A DNA stretch of 34,719 nt from CAVDWX01 sp963612735. Its GTDB lineage: Bacteria; Bacillota_I; Bacilli_A; RFN20; CAG-826. Where the stretch lies: assembly GCA_963612735.1 (NCBI GenBank), contig CAVDWX010000096.1:1-34719 (forward strand), given 5' to 3'. Of this stretch, positions 27,506-34,719 are shown in pieces. Both the position numbers and the translations under genes were made by a program. Position 1 is the stretch's first letter. The number at the start of each line of letters is the position of its first letter. The notes below the pieces were generated by a model. It did no database searches. It was not told the DNA's origin and worked only from the letters and a program-made list of their open reading frames with translations.

Positions 27506-29686
27506 ATGGCAAGTGGAAGTTTTTCAAATGGTTCTGGTCAGAACTGTAAACTGGTAATTAATTGGAGTAGTTCTCCAGGTAACGGTGGTTCTACTGTCTC
27601 TGCTAGTTTGGTCGCTCAGAACCAAAATAATGCTTACTTTAGTGCGGTAGTATATGGATATGGATTAACTATAAATGGAAGTGGCGTTTCTGGTTCAGGA
27701 GCCGGCTTAAGCTCTGGTATGAACGGTGCGTCTACTTTGATCTCGCACTCTGTATGGGTAGGTTATTATGGAAATAAATCAATTAATATTAATGGTTATG
27801 CTAACTTTAACGGCATCTGGTCGCTAAGTAACCAATCAATTTCTGGTGATGTTTCATTGGATAAAGTAGGCTCACCTCCTACCCTTTCAAGCTTTTCGCT
27901 AACTACATCTACGACAAATGGAATAATCAGCGAAGTTTTAAATACATTAGAATTTTCATGGTCTAAAGCATCAAGCTATGATAATACTTGTAAATATTAT
28001 TTTGGAGTCAGCATCGATTCTGCTGACTGGGCTTGGACTGTAGCTAGTACGGACATCAACACTCAATCATGTACATATACCATTCCTAGACATACACAAG
28101 GAACGACTTATAAATTTGCTTTATATGCAAAGAATGAAGTTGGTACTTCTAGTTATTTATATACTGATACTATTACTATAAATAAATTAAATCCGCCAAC
28201 TATTCAAAATACCATTGGCACTGTCAATCCTTATATTAGCGAAGTATTTTATGTTTATCTATCAGCGACAAGTCAAACTATGGGCGGTTCTACTTCACCC
28301 GCAGGAGCTTTATATTATAATGACACCTTATTAGCGGAAGGCTCTCCTTATGTTGTATCTGGTGACAATGTTAATTTAAGCTTTACCTATGCAGCTGACA
28401 AGTATCTTGCGTGTTTAGGTGCGACTAGATATCAGAGTGATGAGTTTAAGGTTGTTATTTGGACTACCAATAGTAATGGTTCAAAGTCAGAATCTGTATC
28501 ACAAAGTTTTACTATAAATATAAATACTGATGGCGGTGCTACTCCATTATTAAGCTCCCCTACCCTTTCAGGTGGTGAGTTTGGGTATGGTAGTACTTGT
28601 TTTGTTCAAGGCAGGTCAACTGTTAATGTTACAAGTCCTAGTGTGACGTTTAGACGAGCATTATCATCTGTGACAGCATCATACTCTATTTACGTTACTG
28701 ATAGTTCAAAAGTAGATGGACAATCGGCTAGTTATTCAAATTTACTTGCAGGCAAGAAAACAGCAACTGTTGTGGCTGTAGACTCAAGAGGATTACAAAC
28801 AAGTGCCTCTGTTGATTTTATAGTACAAGCCTATTCAAAACCAACTATTAAAGAATTAAAAGCATCACGTTTAGATGATCCACAAACTAGCGTTGCGTTA
28901 ACATATCAATTGTACTACACCCCAATATATCGTTATCCTGACGTTAATACGCAAGGTACGCAACTTAATGATATAAATACCATGCAATACGCTACTTACT
29001 TGAAGGATTATGATATTTCAGGTGGTTTTACTTGGTCTAATTTGTCTTCACGCACCGCAACAACAGCTACTAATTTATCTACTGAAAATGTTTATTGGGC
29101 TAGATTAAAGATTACAGATAAGTTATATCCATCTACTAATGATTCGAATACTTATACGGAAGCAACAGTTCTAATCCCTACAATAAATACGAATTTAGGA
29201 ATAAGAAGTTGGGGCGTTGGAATTAACTGTGTCCCTCAGAAAAAATGGGGGCTAGAAGTTTCAGGTAGCAGTTACTTTAAGAATAGCGTCAGTATAGACA
29301 ATGGTTTAATTTCAAACGGTAAGTTAACTGTTAACAGTACGATAAATACAACTGGAGGGATTGAAAGAGAAACAGATACTAGATACGAAAATACCTCTCC
29401 TTCTGATTATGCTAATGTAGTTCGTTTTAGAGGTCTTAAAACAACACCAGCTATAAATGCTCCTTCAGGTGCTAGTGAGAATGGCTTTGTGGATTTAATT
29501 GGATTTTGTGGTTGGGGCGACCAACAAGCAAGTGGATCGCATGAAATAGCAATTGGTAAAGCTGGTATAGCTCATAGATGGGGCGAAAGCGATACTACAT
29601 GGAGTAACTGGCTTACTTTAATGGATAGTGATGATTATGACCATATTAGAAATGGCGAAACGCCTGTTATGGTCATCTTGGAATAA
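27506..29686 (+). CDS. Large tail fibre / receptor-binding protein (DUF859-like)
   Basis: 726 residues; GGAGG overlaps the previous stop, 8 bases before ATG. It opens MASGSFSNGSGQNCKLVINW, rich in Gly, Ser and Asn, like the DUF859 family of siphovirus structural proteins. Residues about 130-230 look like a fibronectin type III domain (PPTLSSFSLTTSTTNG ... FALYAKNEVGTSSYLYTDTI). Further beta-rich Ig-like segments follow. Near residue 570, WGVGINCVPQKKWGLEVSG starts a collar-like fibre motif, and the C-terminus (SDTTWSNWLTLMDSDDYDH) resembles fibre ends. Order after Dit and Tal supports a tip or host-binding role. The receptor cannot be read from sequence. Confidence 0.78.
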   Translation: MASGSFSNGSGQNCKLVINWSSSPGNGGSTVSASLVAQNQNNAYFSAVVYGYGLTINGSGVSGSGAGLSSGMNGASTLISHSVWVGYYGNKSININGYANFNGIWSLSNQSISGDVSLDKVGSPPTLSSFSLTTSTTNGIISEVLNTLEFSWSKASSYDNTCKYYFGVSIDSADWAWTVASTDINTQSCTYTIPRHTQGTTYKFALYAKNEVGTSSYLYTDTITINKLNPPTIQNTIGTVNPYISEVFYVYLSATSQTMGGSTSPAGALYYNDTLLAEGSPYVVSGDNVNLSFTYAADKYLACLGATRYQSDEFKVVIWTTNSNGSKSESVSQSFTININTDGGATPLLSSPTLSGGEFGYGSTCFVQGRSTVNVTSPSVTFRRALSSVTASYSIYVTDSSKVDGQSASYSNLLAGKKTATVVAVDSRGLQTSASVDFIVQAYSKPTIKELKASRLDDPQTSVALTYQLYYTPIYRYPDVNTQGTQLNDINTMQYATYLKDYDISGGFTWSNLSSRTATTATNLSTENVYWARLKITDKLYPSTNDSNTYTEATVLIPTINTNLGIRSWGVGINCVPQKKWGLEVSGSSYFKNSVSIDNGLISNGKLTVNSTINTTGGIERETDTRYENTSPSDYANVVRFRGLKTTPAINAPSGASENGFVDLIGFCGWGDQQASGSHEIAIGKAGIAHRWGESDTTWSNWLTLMDSDDYDHIRNGETPVMVILE

Positions 29687-29703
29687 AAAGGAGAAAATTA
29701 AGA

Positions 29704-30096
29704 ATGAGTATAAACGTAAAAGCAAATAATACGACACATACTATACCTGAAGAATATCAATACTCAACATCAGAATCTGTTTATACAGGACGAAAGTGGA
29801 TTGATGGGAAGAAAATTTATACGACTGTGATGAAAGGAACTTTGACGCAGAGTAACTATACTTTGCCATCTTGTTGTAAAGGATTGATAAGTACAATGAT
29901 TGATATGCACGCAATTTGGTTAGACACAGGAAACAATTGGCGATATATACCAATTGCTCATCAAGATAACGTGCGTGATGGTGTAGGAATCAACGTGCTT
30001 GGAAGATATGGAGATAACGTCTACCTTGCTCGCAATGCCGAAACAGGGGGGGGTACTCTCTATATTATCCTCGAGTACACCAAAACAAACGAATAA
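29704..30096 (+). CDS. Small tail-tip protein with shared N-terminal tag
   Basis: 130 residues, with AAGGAG 9 bases before ATG. It begins SINVKANNTTHTIPE, then YSTSESVYTGRKWIDGKKIY, a motif seen at the start of small C-terminal domains of Firmicutes phage tail proteins (GKWIDGKPIY-like), and ends in a beta strand, GTLYIILEYTKT. A TGGNNWRYIPI-type beta middle fits a compact sandwich. It may be a separately encoded tip or accessory binding domain. A GGGGGG run at 30047-30052 lies within the GGG codons and could be a slippage site. Confidence 0.68.
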   Translation: MSINVKANNTTHTIPEEYQYSTSESVYTGRKWIDGKKIYTTVMKGTLTQSNYTLPSCCKGLISTMIDMHAIWLDTGNNWRYIPIAHQDNVRDGVGINVLGRYGDNVYLARNAETGGGTLYIILEYTKTNE

Positions 30097-30114
30097 CAGA
30101 AAGGTGGTGCTAGT

Positions 30115-30459
30115 ATGACTGTTAATGCGAAGGCAAATGGCACCACCCATAAATTACTCGAACAAACAGATATTTTCGACATGATCTATCCAGTAGGTTC
30201 TATCTACTGGTGTAAATCCGAATCTGAATGTCCACTATCAAAATACGGTGGAACATGGAAGGTAGCTGATTTTGAAATCATATCTCAAGCCAATACAATG
30301 TATGGATTAGATATTGAGGCAGGAATCTTGACGAATAATCAGAATGTACGGATTTATCAAACGAACAACTCCCTTGCTCAGAGATGGTCTTTAGGTATGA
30401 AATCATTTAAGAGTGATGAATCTCTAGGCTTTTGTCTAGCTTGGGTGAGAATTGCATAA
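30115..30459 (+). CDS. Small baseplate-type protein fused to a partial ricin-type lectin repeat
   Basis: 114 residues, with AAGGTGG upstream. The N-terminus TVNAKANGTTHKLLE matches the tag of the preceding gene. Residues about 20-50, DMIYPVGSIYWCKSE ... YGGTWK, are the YPVGSIY/GGTW motif of tail fibre and baseplate proteins. Residues about 63-92, YGLDIEAGILTNNQNVRIYQ then NNSLAQRWSLG, look like one ricin-B-type lectin repeat ending in the Q-x-W signature. One repeat alone is short for a lectin, so it may be truncated or work as an oligomer. The final segment SLGFCLAWVRIA is unassigned. Confidence 0.7.
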   Translation: MTVNAKANGTTHKLLEQTDIFDMIYPVGSIYWCKSESECPLSKYGGTWKVADFEIISQANTMYGLDIEAGILTNNQNVRIYQTNNSLAQRWSLGMKSFKSDESLGFCLAWVRIA

Positions 30460-30469
30460 GGAGAAATAT

Positions 30470-31024
30470 ATGACAACATATGCATACTGTAAATTAGATG
30501 GCAAGAGTAAAGAACTTCTAGGTATCTGTACCATCAAAGATTATGATATGACTACGAAGTGTGTCATTGATGGAAATACTGCTATAGATTTTGCCAAATT
30601 ACAAGGCTATAAAGTCTATAGTGATGAACAAGGATACAACCATCTAACTTATGATGAAGAACAATACAATGCTTATTTAAAGCAAAAAGAAATTGAAGAA
30701 TCAAACGCTGAAAAACAAGCTGCAATTGATTCTGTTAATAAAGAATTACTTGAACTAATCACTGTAACTGAAGAAGAGTCCGACAAAAAAGGATATAATT
30801 TTAGAATCTATAAAATTGGTGATTTAGTAGTCAAGAAAGAATATATCGAAATTCCACAAGAAGAAAATGATGGAAGTGACTATACTAAACCTATTACTTT
30901 TGAAGTAGATATGGAAGTAACAGAAGGTTTATGGTACACAGACGGAGATAACACTTGGGAATGTATCAAGAGTGGCATACCTACATCATTTGATGATAAG
31001 GAATATTTTGATGTAATTGAATAA
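30470..31024 (+). CDS. Unknown phage tail accessory protein
   Basis: 184 residues from ATG 30470, preceded by AAGGAG; a longer TTG start at 30452 overlaps the previous gene and the ribosome binding site. N-terminal part TTYAYCKLDGKSKELLGICT and DYDMTTKCVIDGN are beta-like; a helical segment (YNAYLKQKEIEESNAEKQAA) forms the middle; the C-terminus is acidic with GLWYTDGDNTWECIKSGIP, a strand-turn motif found at the ends of several phage tail proteins. It may be a fibre assembly or small tip protein, an inference from place and motif only. Confidence 0.66.
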   Translation: MTTYAYCKLDGKSKELLGICTIKDYDMTTKCVIDGNTAIDFAKLQGYKVYSDEQGYNHLTYDEEQYNAYLKQKEIEESNAEKQAAIDSVNKELLELITVTEEESDKKGYNFRIYKIGDLVVKKEYIEIPQEENDGSDYTKPITFEVDMEVTEGLWYTDGDNTWECIKSGIPTSFDDKEYFDVIE

Positions 31025-31110
31025 AAATAGAAGGAATTAAATGGAGGTAACGAGCGAAATGACTGATAAAAATGTGCATTTTGCCTCAATCATAAATGGA
31101 GGTATTATGA

Positions 31111-31599
31111 ATGGATATTTTGGACTTGGTGGGCAAAGACACACCTTGGTTAGCCGTAATTTGCTTATTAATTAGCTTTATATTTGAATTTTCAAAGATA
31201 CCAGTCAACCCTTGGGGTTGGCTTTTTCATTGTATCAGTAAGAAAATTACGGCACCGATTGATGAAAAACTATCGGTTATGGAAAAAGATACCATTGAAC
31301 AATATAAAAAGATTAATGATTGCTTAATGGCTTTATCAGAAAAGCTAGAAAACAACGCAAATAAAGAAGATGACCGATATGCAAAGAGTTTGCGGAGACA
31401 AATCATAGATTTTGGCGGTTCTATTAGAAATGGCAAAGATAATTCTCGTGAAGCATACGAAGAAGTAATGCGTATGTACAGTGAATATCACGAAATCTTA
31501 AGGCAAACTGGCGGAACGAATGGATATATTGATACAGAATATCAGCTTATAACAGAGTCATTTAAAGAGCATAGCAAGCAAAATGACTTTGTTGAATAG
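31111..31599 (+). CDS. Membrane-anchored lysis-region protein
   Basis: 162 residues. ATG 31111 lies 8 bases after GGAGG (31098-31102); ATG 31107 is out of frame. One membrane segment (about residues 13-30, PWLAVICLLISFIFEF) is followed by IPVNPWGWLFH and a long cytoplasmic-type helical tail with RRQIIDFGGSIRNGKDNSRE and DTEYQLITESFKEHS. This layout (TM, PVNPW, then a RILxFxDE-like helix) is familiar in Firmicutes phages next to holins and is often called holin-like. The preceding 86 bases hold no convincing gene. Confidence 0.78.
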   Translation: MDILDLVGKDTPWLAVICLLISFIFEFSKIPVNPWGWLFHCISKKITAPIDEKLSVMEKDTIEQYKKINDCLMALSEKLENNANKEDDRYAKSLRRQIIDFGGSIRNGKDNSREAYEEVMRMYSEYHEILRQTGGTNGYIDTEYQLITESFKEHSKQNDFVE

Positions 31600-31609
31600 G
31601 AGGTAGAAA

Positions 31610-32002
31610 ATGGATTTATCACAGATTTTACAAGTGTTAGAAACAATTGGAATCTTGGTCATTGGTGGGTTTGGATACTATTTTAAACAATCTGCCAAGG
31701 CTAAAAAGAAAGCTGTGGAAGTTGAGCAATGTATTGCTTCGATTATGGCTGATGTAGTTTTATACATCAAACAAGCAGAAGAAGATTATAAAGATGTCTC
31801 ACATGCAGGAGGACAAAAATTTGAGCAAGTCGTTAATAAATTATACGAGCTTGTTCCAGATGCACTTCACTCTTTTATTACAAAAGAAATGATTGAGGAT
31901 ATGGTGCAAAACACTTTTGAAGAAATGGAGAAATATGTAGCAATTCAGTTAGATAAAGCTACAGATTCAATTAATACTTCAAAAGTAAGTCAATTGGGAT
32001 AA
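31610..32002 (+). CDS. Phage holin, LLH family
   Basis: 130 residues, with GGAGG 6 bases before ATG. One N-terminal membrane segment (about residues 7-25, VLETIGILVIGGFGYYF) is followed by a Lys/Ala-rich KQSAKAKKKAVEVEQ helix, then YIKQAEEDYKDVSHAGGQKF and FITKEMIEDMVQNTFEEM, the order of the LLH holin family (IxxAE, GxxK, then a C-terminal amphipathic helix). Holins open the membrane at the timed end of infection so that endolysin reaches the wall. Placement between the anchored protein and the endolysin supports this. A terminator follows at once. Confidence 0.83.
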   Translation: MDLSQILQVLETIGILVIGGFGYYFKQSAKAKKKAVEVEQCIASIMADVVLYIKQAEEDYKDVSHAGGQKFEQVVNKLYELVPDALHSFITKEMIEDMVQNTFEEMEKYVAIQLDKATDSINTSKVSQLG

Positions 32003-32021
32003 AAACAGATAAAAATAACCT

Positions 32022-32055
32022 GAGCATGGGGTTCACTCCCCCAGCTCTTTTTTTT
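32022..32055 (+). terminator. Rho-independent terminator between holin and endolysin
   Basis: GAGC-(A)-TGGGG (32022-32031) pairs with CCCC-AGCTC (32039-32047 region) with one bulged A and a 7-base loop, followed by eight T residues. It falls between the holin and endolysin genes, so read-through would control how much endolysin is made relative to holin. Confidence 0.82.
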
Positions 32056-32075
32056 ATGCAAAGGAGGAATTTTTT

Positions 32076-33962
32076 ATGCAAGCAAACAAACAATACTCTA
32101 ACGGTGGTGTGCAATATGCGATGTATCCTAATCCAGTAATGAATATCACTCAGACGATTAATGGATATTATTCGCACCGTGGTACTAATGCGATTGATGA
32201 TGCGCAAGCCGATACTGGTATTTCAAATGGATACGCTCCATGTGATTTAGTTTGTGTTGCAACTGATTATGGTGATGCATACGGGAATGCAATGTTTTGG
32301 CAAAGTACAGCACCCGTAATGACACGTAGTCATGGTCAACAATATATCACAATGATGGTTATTCATGATGATACCGCAGATGCTTATGTAGGACTAACTG
32401 TATCTCAAGGACAACAGTTATTCAGCGAGGGTACTGCGGGGAATGCGACAGGTAATCATAATCACATCGAGGTAGCGTTAGGTCAATGGACTGGCGTGCA
32501 TTATGTGGCAAGCGGTGGAAGTACAGCTTGGGGTACAACAGTATGGATGCTCCCTGGTAATATTAATCCTGCCGAAGTTTTCTTTGTTGATGATACGAAT
32601 ATTGTAAATGGCGGTGGCTTAGATTGGGCAACAACGGGTGGTTCTGCTAGTACATCATCTAGCTCTTTTAGCACATCTGATTTAATTGAAGAGCATGCTA
32701 AGGCAACATTTACCGTAGATCAGCTAAATGCACGTGTTAATAGTCCAACCAGTGACTGGATTTGTCGTCAATATAATACTGGAGATACGGTTGAGTACAC
32801 TTATAAATGGGTTGGCAACGGATACCGCTACATCTGTTGGTACGAGGCTGAAAATTTAATTATGGTAGCTGTTAACGGCAATGAACAAGGCACAGAACCT
32901 TGGGCTACATTTAGTGCTATTGACGAAGCGTCACAACCAGAATCTACAGATTTAACAGATGAACATGGCTGGGCTAAATATAAAGTAGACCAAGTTAATG
33001 TAAGAAAAGATAGTGTTAATGGTGACGTTGTTAAGACTATTAATTCTGGTGATGTAGTTGAATATACACAAAAGTGTGCCACTTCAGAACATCGATATAT
33101 TTCTTATGTCGAAGGTGACACTCGTTATTATGTAGTCTGCTCCCCTACTGCGGAACGTTCTACGGAATGGGCAGATTTTTATGATACAAACCCTAGCGTT
33201 TCAACATCTGAAAATACTAAGGCAGATACAAAGGATGAAACAAATACAAGTAGTTTTAGTGAAGTAAATGAAGGTGAAGTTGAACAGCCTGATCTTGTTG
33301 ATGAAGTGTTAGAAGATGAAGCTGTAACTGTTGATTTAGTATCGCACGATTTATATAGCTATAAATGCCCTTATGTGATGACACCTAAAACGATTGTAAT
33401 TCACAATGCTGCTACACCTAGTGGTACAGCCAAGGCTTTGTCACTAGCTTTGAAAAATTATAAAGAGTATAAATCTTGGCATTTTAGTGTTGATGATAAG
33501 GATATTATTGAATCTCTACCTTTAAACCGCAACGCTTTTGCAACTGGCGATGGAGGTATGGGTGTTGGTAATCGTACTGGAATTCAAATCGAAATCGCTA
33601 AAGATTTAGATACTGACTCGACAGAAGAATGGCAGAAGGCACGTAAGAATGGTGCTAAGTTAACAGCTATCTTGCTTAAAAAGTATGGTTGGACAATTGA
33701 TAGCGTAAGCAAACATCAAGATTATAAAATGACTGATGGCACTTATAAATATTGTCCTCACAAAATCCTTGATGAAGGTTGGGATGATTTCTTAAAATTG
33801 GTTCAATCTGAATTAGATAAATTGAATGGTAAGAAAACAGAAGATAATACATCTGAAGATAAATCAAACAAAACAGAATCTAATAGTGAAGATATCAAGG
33901 AAACAAATAATTTATTAAAAATGTTAATTGATCTATTGAAAAAGATATTTAACCTCAAATAG
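32076..33962 (+). CDS. Endolysin: M23-type peptidase, two SH3-like domains, amidase_2
   Basis: 628 residues, with AAAGGAGG 7 bases before ATG. Residues about 10-175 look like an M23 metallopeptidase: H34 and D41 in SHRGTNAID and H128-x-H130 in GNHNHIE are candidate zinc ligands. Residues about 205-280 and 290-370 are two similar SH3-like wall-binding domains (FTVDQLNARVNSP and YKVDQVNVRKDSV). Residues about 430-585 form an N-acetylmuramoyl-L-alanine amidase of type 2, with ligands H443 (TIVIHNAA), H547 (SKHQDY) and C560 (YCPHK). The last ~45 residues are a charged linker and a hydrophobic helix (LLKMLIDLLKKIFNLK), unusual for an endolysin. No signal peptide is seen, so export depends on the holin. 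M23 spacing is non-canonical (H-x6-D). Confidence 0.88.
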   Translation: MQANKQYSNGGVQYAMYPNPVMNITQTINGYYSHRGTNAIDDAQADTGISNGYAPCDLVCVATDYGDAYGNAMFWQSTAPVMTRSHGQQYITMMVIHDDTADAYVGLTVSQGQQLFSEGTAGNATGNHNHIEVALGQWTGVHYVASGGSTAWGTTVWMLPGNINPAEVFFVDDTNIVNGGGLDWATTGGSASTSSSSFSTSDLIEEHAKATFTVDQLNARVNSPTSDWICRQYNTGDTVEYTYKWVGNGYRYICWYEAENLIMVAVNGNEQGTEPWATFSAIDEASQPESTDLTDEHGWAKYKVDQVNVRKDSVNGDVVKTINSGDVVEYTQKCATSEHRYISYVEGDTRYYVVCSPTAERSTEWADFYDTNPSVSTSENTKADTKDETNTSSFSEVNEGEVEQPDLVDEVLEDEAVTVDLVSHDLYSYKCPYVMTPKTIVIHNAATPSGTAKALSLALKNYKEYKSWHFSVDDKDIIESLPLNRNAFATGDGGMGVGNRTGIQIEIAKDLDTDSTEEWQKARKNGAKLTAILLKKYGWTIDSVSKHQDYKMTDGTYKYCPHKILDEGWDDFLKLVQSELDKLNGKKTEDNTSEDKSNKTESNSEDIKETNNLLKMLIDLLKKIFNLK

Positions 33963-33973
33963 GAGGTGGTTTT

Positions 33974-34270
33974 ATGTATAGATATACAACACAAGATTTG
34001 ATTTTCACTTTGCCAATTGAATCGAGTATTATTACTGAAGCTTATGTAACAATTCAACAGTTAGATTTAGTGATTGAAAAATCGATAAAAGATATGACCA
34101 AAGATGGTAAGAATCTTAAGTTGCATCTAACACAAGAAGAAACAGGAAAATTTAGACCTAAAAAATCCTGTAAAGTACAATTAAGAGTTAAAGATAAAAA
34201 CAACAATGCGTATGCTTCAGAAGAATTCAAATTTGAAGTGAAAAATGTTATTAAGGAAGGTGTTATTTGA
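33974..34270 (+). CDS. Conserved-looking phage protein of unknown function
   Basis: 98 residues, with GGAGG 7 bases before ATG. The pattern YRYTTQDLIFTLPI, YVTIQQLDLVIEKSI, LKLHLTQEETGKF and KVQLRVKDKNNNAYASEEF recalls a small beta-rich Firmicutes phage protein family (VTISQ ... LTQEET ... VQIR) that often neighbours the kind of protein encoded next. I do not know a demonstrated role. The stop overlaps the next start (TGATG), so coupling is likely. Confidence 0.72.
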   Translation: MYRYTTQDLIFTLPIESSIITEAYVTIQQLDLVIEKSIKDMTKDGKNLKLHLTQEETGKFRPKKSCKVQLRVKDKNNNAYASEEFKFEVKNVIKEGVI

Positions 34271-34497
34271 TGGAAAAGACTTTAAATACAACTTCCTTTG
34301 ATGTAGATTTTGGGATAATTGTTGAGAGCGGAACACACGTAGATTACTACGACGGCTCCTACGAAATCACACCCTCACAATCAGAACAATCAATCCCAAT
34401 TGCTCATCTCACAGCAAAACAAGATATAAAGGTAAATCCGATACCTAGCAATTATGGAAAAATTACACAAATCGGAAATGAATTAGTCATTGAATAA
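34270..34497 (+). CDS. Small phage protein with YDG-ITP motif, unknown function
   Basis: 75 residues from ATG 34270, overlapping the previous stop; a TTG one codon earlier is also open. DVDFGIIVESGT is followed by VDYYDGSYEITPSQSEQSIP, then AKQDIKVNPIPSNYGKI. The YDGxYxITP and IPxNYG signatures belong to a small conserved phage family that accompanies the protein just upstream. A structural role is likely but the exact part is not known. Confidence 0.72.
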   Translation: MEKTLNTTSFDVDFGIIVESGTHVDYYDGSYEITPSQSEQSIPIAHLTAKQDIKVNPIPSNYGKITQIGNELVIE

Positions 34498-34510
34498 GGA
34501 GGAAATTAAA

Positions 34511-34719
34511 ATGGCAAAAACAGTTAAAATTAATGGAGTTTCATATCAAGGAGTACCATCAATCAGCATCCCTTTATCAGACGGAAGCGGAAACGCAAAA
34601 TTTGTTGACACATCAGATGCAACTGCTAGTACTAATCAAATCTTAAAAGGTGAAACAGCATACGGTGCAGATGGAACTAAAGTGACAGGAAGTCTTACTT
34701 GTGCTCAAGTATCTCAAGA
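34511..34719 (+). CDS. Fibre or tail protein, N-terminus only (cut by the window edge)
   Basis: Open from ATG 34511 to the end of the window, 69 codons seen, with AAGGAGG 9 bases upstream. It starts AKTVKINGVSYQGVPSISIP and goes on to NAKFVDTSDATAS and ILKGETAYGADGTKVTGSLT. The VxINGVxY start and the LxGxxAYGADGxKxTGS motif are common at the beginning of Firmicutes phage structural proteins that continue into beta-rich domains. The rest lies outside the window, so its length and role are open. Confidence 0.75.
   Translation, partial: MAKTVKINGVSYQGVPSISIPLSDGSGNAKFVDTSDATASTNQILKGETAYGADGTKVTGSLTCAQVSQ

Noticed and set aside
31041..31175. Small ORF of about 38-44 codons before the membrane-anchored protein
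   Set aside because: It overlaps the start of the next gene by 65 bases, has no recognisable family, and its internal GGAGG better serves ATG 31111.

Overview
This window is the tail, adsorption and lysis section of a long-tailed (siphovirus-type) phage or prophage of a low-GC Gram-positive bacterium. By eye the DNA is AT-rich. Start codons mostly follow strong GGAGG-type ribosome binding sites. TGA and TAA are normal stops, so code 11 fits and a TGA-recoding mollicute is unlikely. The dual-domain peptidoglycan hydrolase and LLH-type holin point to a walled Firmicute host. I cannot name the host. No integrase, repressor, terminase or capsid gene lies in the window, so lysogeny cannot be judged.

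Layout. Positions 21-809 encode the major tail tube protein, followed by two hairpins. Positions 923-3193 hold five small genes between tube and tape measure: a zinc-ribbon protein, a small unknown, a DUF1064 nuclease-fold protein, a possible tail chaperone and an unknown. Positions 3213-18905 hold one enormous tape-measure gene split by a group I intron (15321-16301). The exons join in frame at His4036|Arg to give a predicted protein of 4903 residues. Positions 18986-19497 hold two small genes. Positions 19510-31024 hold the distal tail protein, a 2387-residue tail hub/fibre protein, a large DUF859-like fibre protein and three small tail-tip or accessory proteins. Positions 31111-33962 hold the lysis cassette: an anchored membrane protein, an LLH holin and an M23 + 2xSH3 + amidase_2 endolysin. 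Positions 33974-34719 hold three more small virion-type genes, the last cut by the window edge.

Every gene but one is on the + strand and tightly packed, as in a late operon. Hairpins with T-tracts inside that operon suggest antitermination or graded read-through. The exception is the most unusual object here. The intron's P8 loop carries a 614-base cassette in antisense orientation: promoter-like sequence, ribosome binding site, a 184-residue protein with a signal peptide, and a rho-independent terminator that ends exactly at the P8 helix. The last codons of that secreted protein encode a peptide nearly identical to one in the tape measure about 130 bases downstream of the 3' splice site. 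The arrangement resembles a cargo (moron-like) gene riding in a self-splicing intron, placed so that neither the ribozyme core nor the tape-measure reading frame is broken.
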